From Smithella sp. (lineage in GTDB: Bacteria; Desulfobacterota; Syntrophia; Syntrophales; Smithellaceae), in NCBI GenBank assembly GCA_012797505.1, contig JAAZOZ010000083.1, positions 1-6,373 on the forward strand: a stretch of 6,373 nucleotides of DNA, in the 5' to 3' direction. Below are positions 6,180-6,373 of the stretch, in pieces. Below the pieces are notes generated by a model, which saw only the letters and a list, made by a program, of their open reading frames with translations, was not told where the DNA came from and did no database searches. The position numbers were made by a program, and so were the translations under genes. The stretch's first letter is position 1. Every line of letters begins with the position of its first letter.

Positions 6180-6373
6180 TGCGACCCCTGTTTACGCGTC
6201 CGGGAAATTGCGTTCAAAATGACTCATTGAAACCCGGCTTCGACAGCGCTAGGTGAACAATTCGGTAATAGTTGAGTTATTGCATTCATTTACGTCATGC
6301 CTGATTTTGGGTCGTGTGCCTATGGATTTTGGGGGTATTTTGGATGCCCTGGATCCGTTTTGGTGGTGGAATC
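6180..6373. other. Upstream region of the regulator gene, no convincing gene
   Basis: This stretch precedes the regulator start and runs to the window edge. I see no supported coding region. A plus-strand frame opening at the ATG at 6322 stays open to the edge (17 codons), but it lacks a ribosome site and is too short to judge. I could not identify a convincing sigma-70 or sigma-54 promoter for the regulator. The region contains the imperfect dyad at 6213-6231, another at 6229-6241 (GAAACCCGGCTTC), and four TTTTGG motifs between 6305 and 6363. Confidence 0.6.
6213..6231. promoter_or_regulatory. Possible operator dyad upstream of the regulator gene
   Basis: The plus strand reads TTCAAAATGACTCATTGAA. 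The core ATGACTCAT (6219-6227) is a perfect 9-bp palindrome around a central C, and the outer TTCAA/TTGAA arms extend it with a 2-base offset. It ends 33 bp before the regulator start codon, a position where a bound protein could block or tune transcription of the regulator. The binding protein is unknown. It does not resemble the TGCAA-containing dyads before the transporter. Confidence 0.35.

Noticed and set aside
6189..6217. TTGAAC-17 bp-TAAACA as a promoter for the regulator
   Set aside because: Both boxes are weak, and the transcript would start almost at the start codon, leaving out the ribosome site.
5781..6230. Long plus-strand open frame of 149 codons opposite the regulator
   Set aside because: It is antisense to the well-supported PAS region of the regulator. 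Its translation resembles no family I recognise.
6322..6372. Start of a divergent plus-strand gene (ATG at 6322)
   Set aside because: No ribosome binding site precedes it, and only 17 codons are visible. The peptide MDFGGILDALDPFWWWN is not recognisable.

Overview
The window holds one co-directional minus-strand locus. In transcription order it carries a sigma-54-dependent, PAS-containing activator gene (6179-4419), then a five-gene LivKGFHM-type ABC importer: periplasmic binding protein (4039-2771), ATPase LivG (2746-2009), ATPase LivF (2016-1312), permease LivH (1289-411) and permease LivM. LivM starts at 414 and runs off the left edge of the window. The importer is of the hydrophobic/branched-chain amino acid transport (HAAT) class.

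The organism looks like a Gram-negative bacterium. A Sec-type signal peptide without a convincing lipobox implies a periplasm. The domain make-up of the regulator (PAS-PAS-AAA+-Fis HTH) and the wording of the transporter proteins suggest the Desulfobacterota (former Deltaproteobacteria, perhaps a syntroph or sulfate reducer). This placement is judged from protein style only and has not been searched.

The transporter genes are tightly packed. Gaps are 24 bp (livK-livG) and 22 bp (livF-livH). livF starts 8 bp inside livG, and livM starts inside the livH stop codon. They almost certainly form one transcript. The 379-bp spacer between the regulator and livK is strongly AT-rich, unlike the genes. 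It contains a well-formed -24/-12 (sigma-54) promoter facing livK, several inverted repeats and a cluster of TGCAA motifs upstream of it at typical enhancer distance, and a possible stem-loop in the leader. The simplest reading is a self-contained circuit. A PAS-sensing enhancer-binding protein binds the AT-rich repeats and opens the sigma-54 promoter of the adjacent importer when a small molecule or redox cue is sensed.

The 194 bp upstream of the regulator contain no convincing gene. They hold an imperfect dyad that may be an operator and four roughly helically phased TTTTGG motifs.

I see no mobile element, CRISPR array, tRNA or rRNA. The locus is a recognisable system rather than an unknown one. 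Its most notable points are the sigma-54 control architecture, the concentration of non-canonical ATPase residues in one of the two predicted composite ATP sites, and the unassigned substrate.
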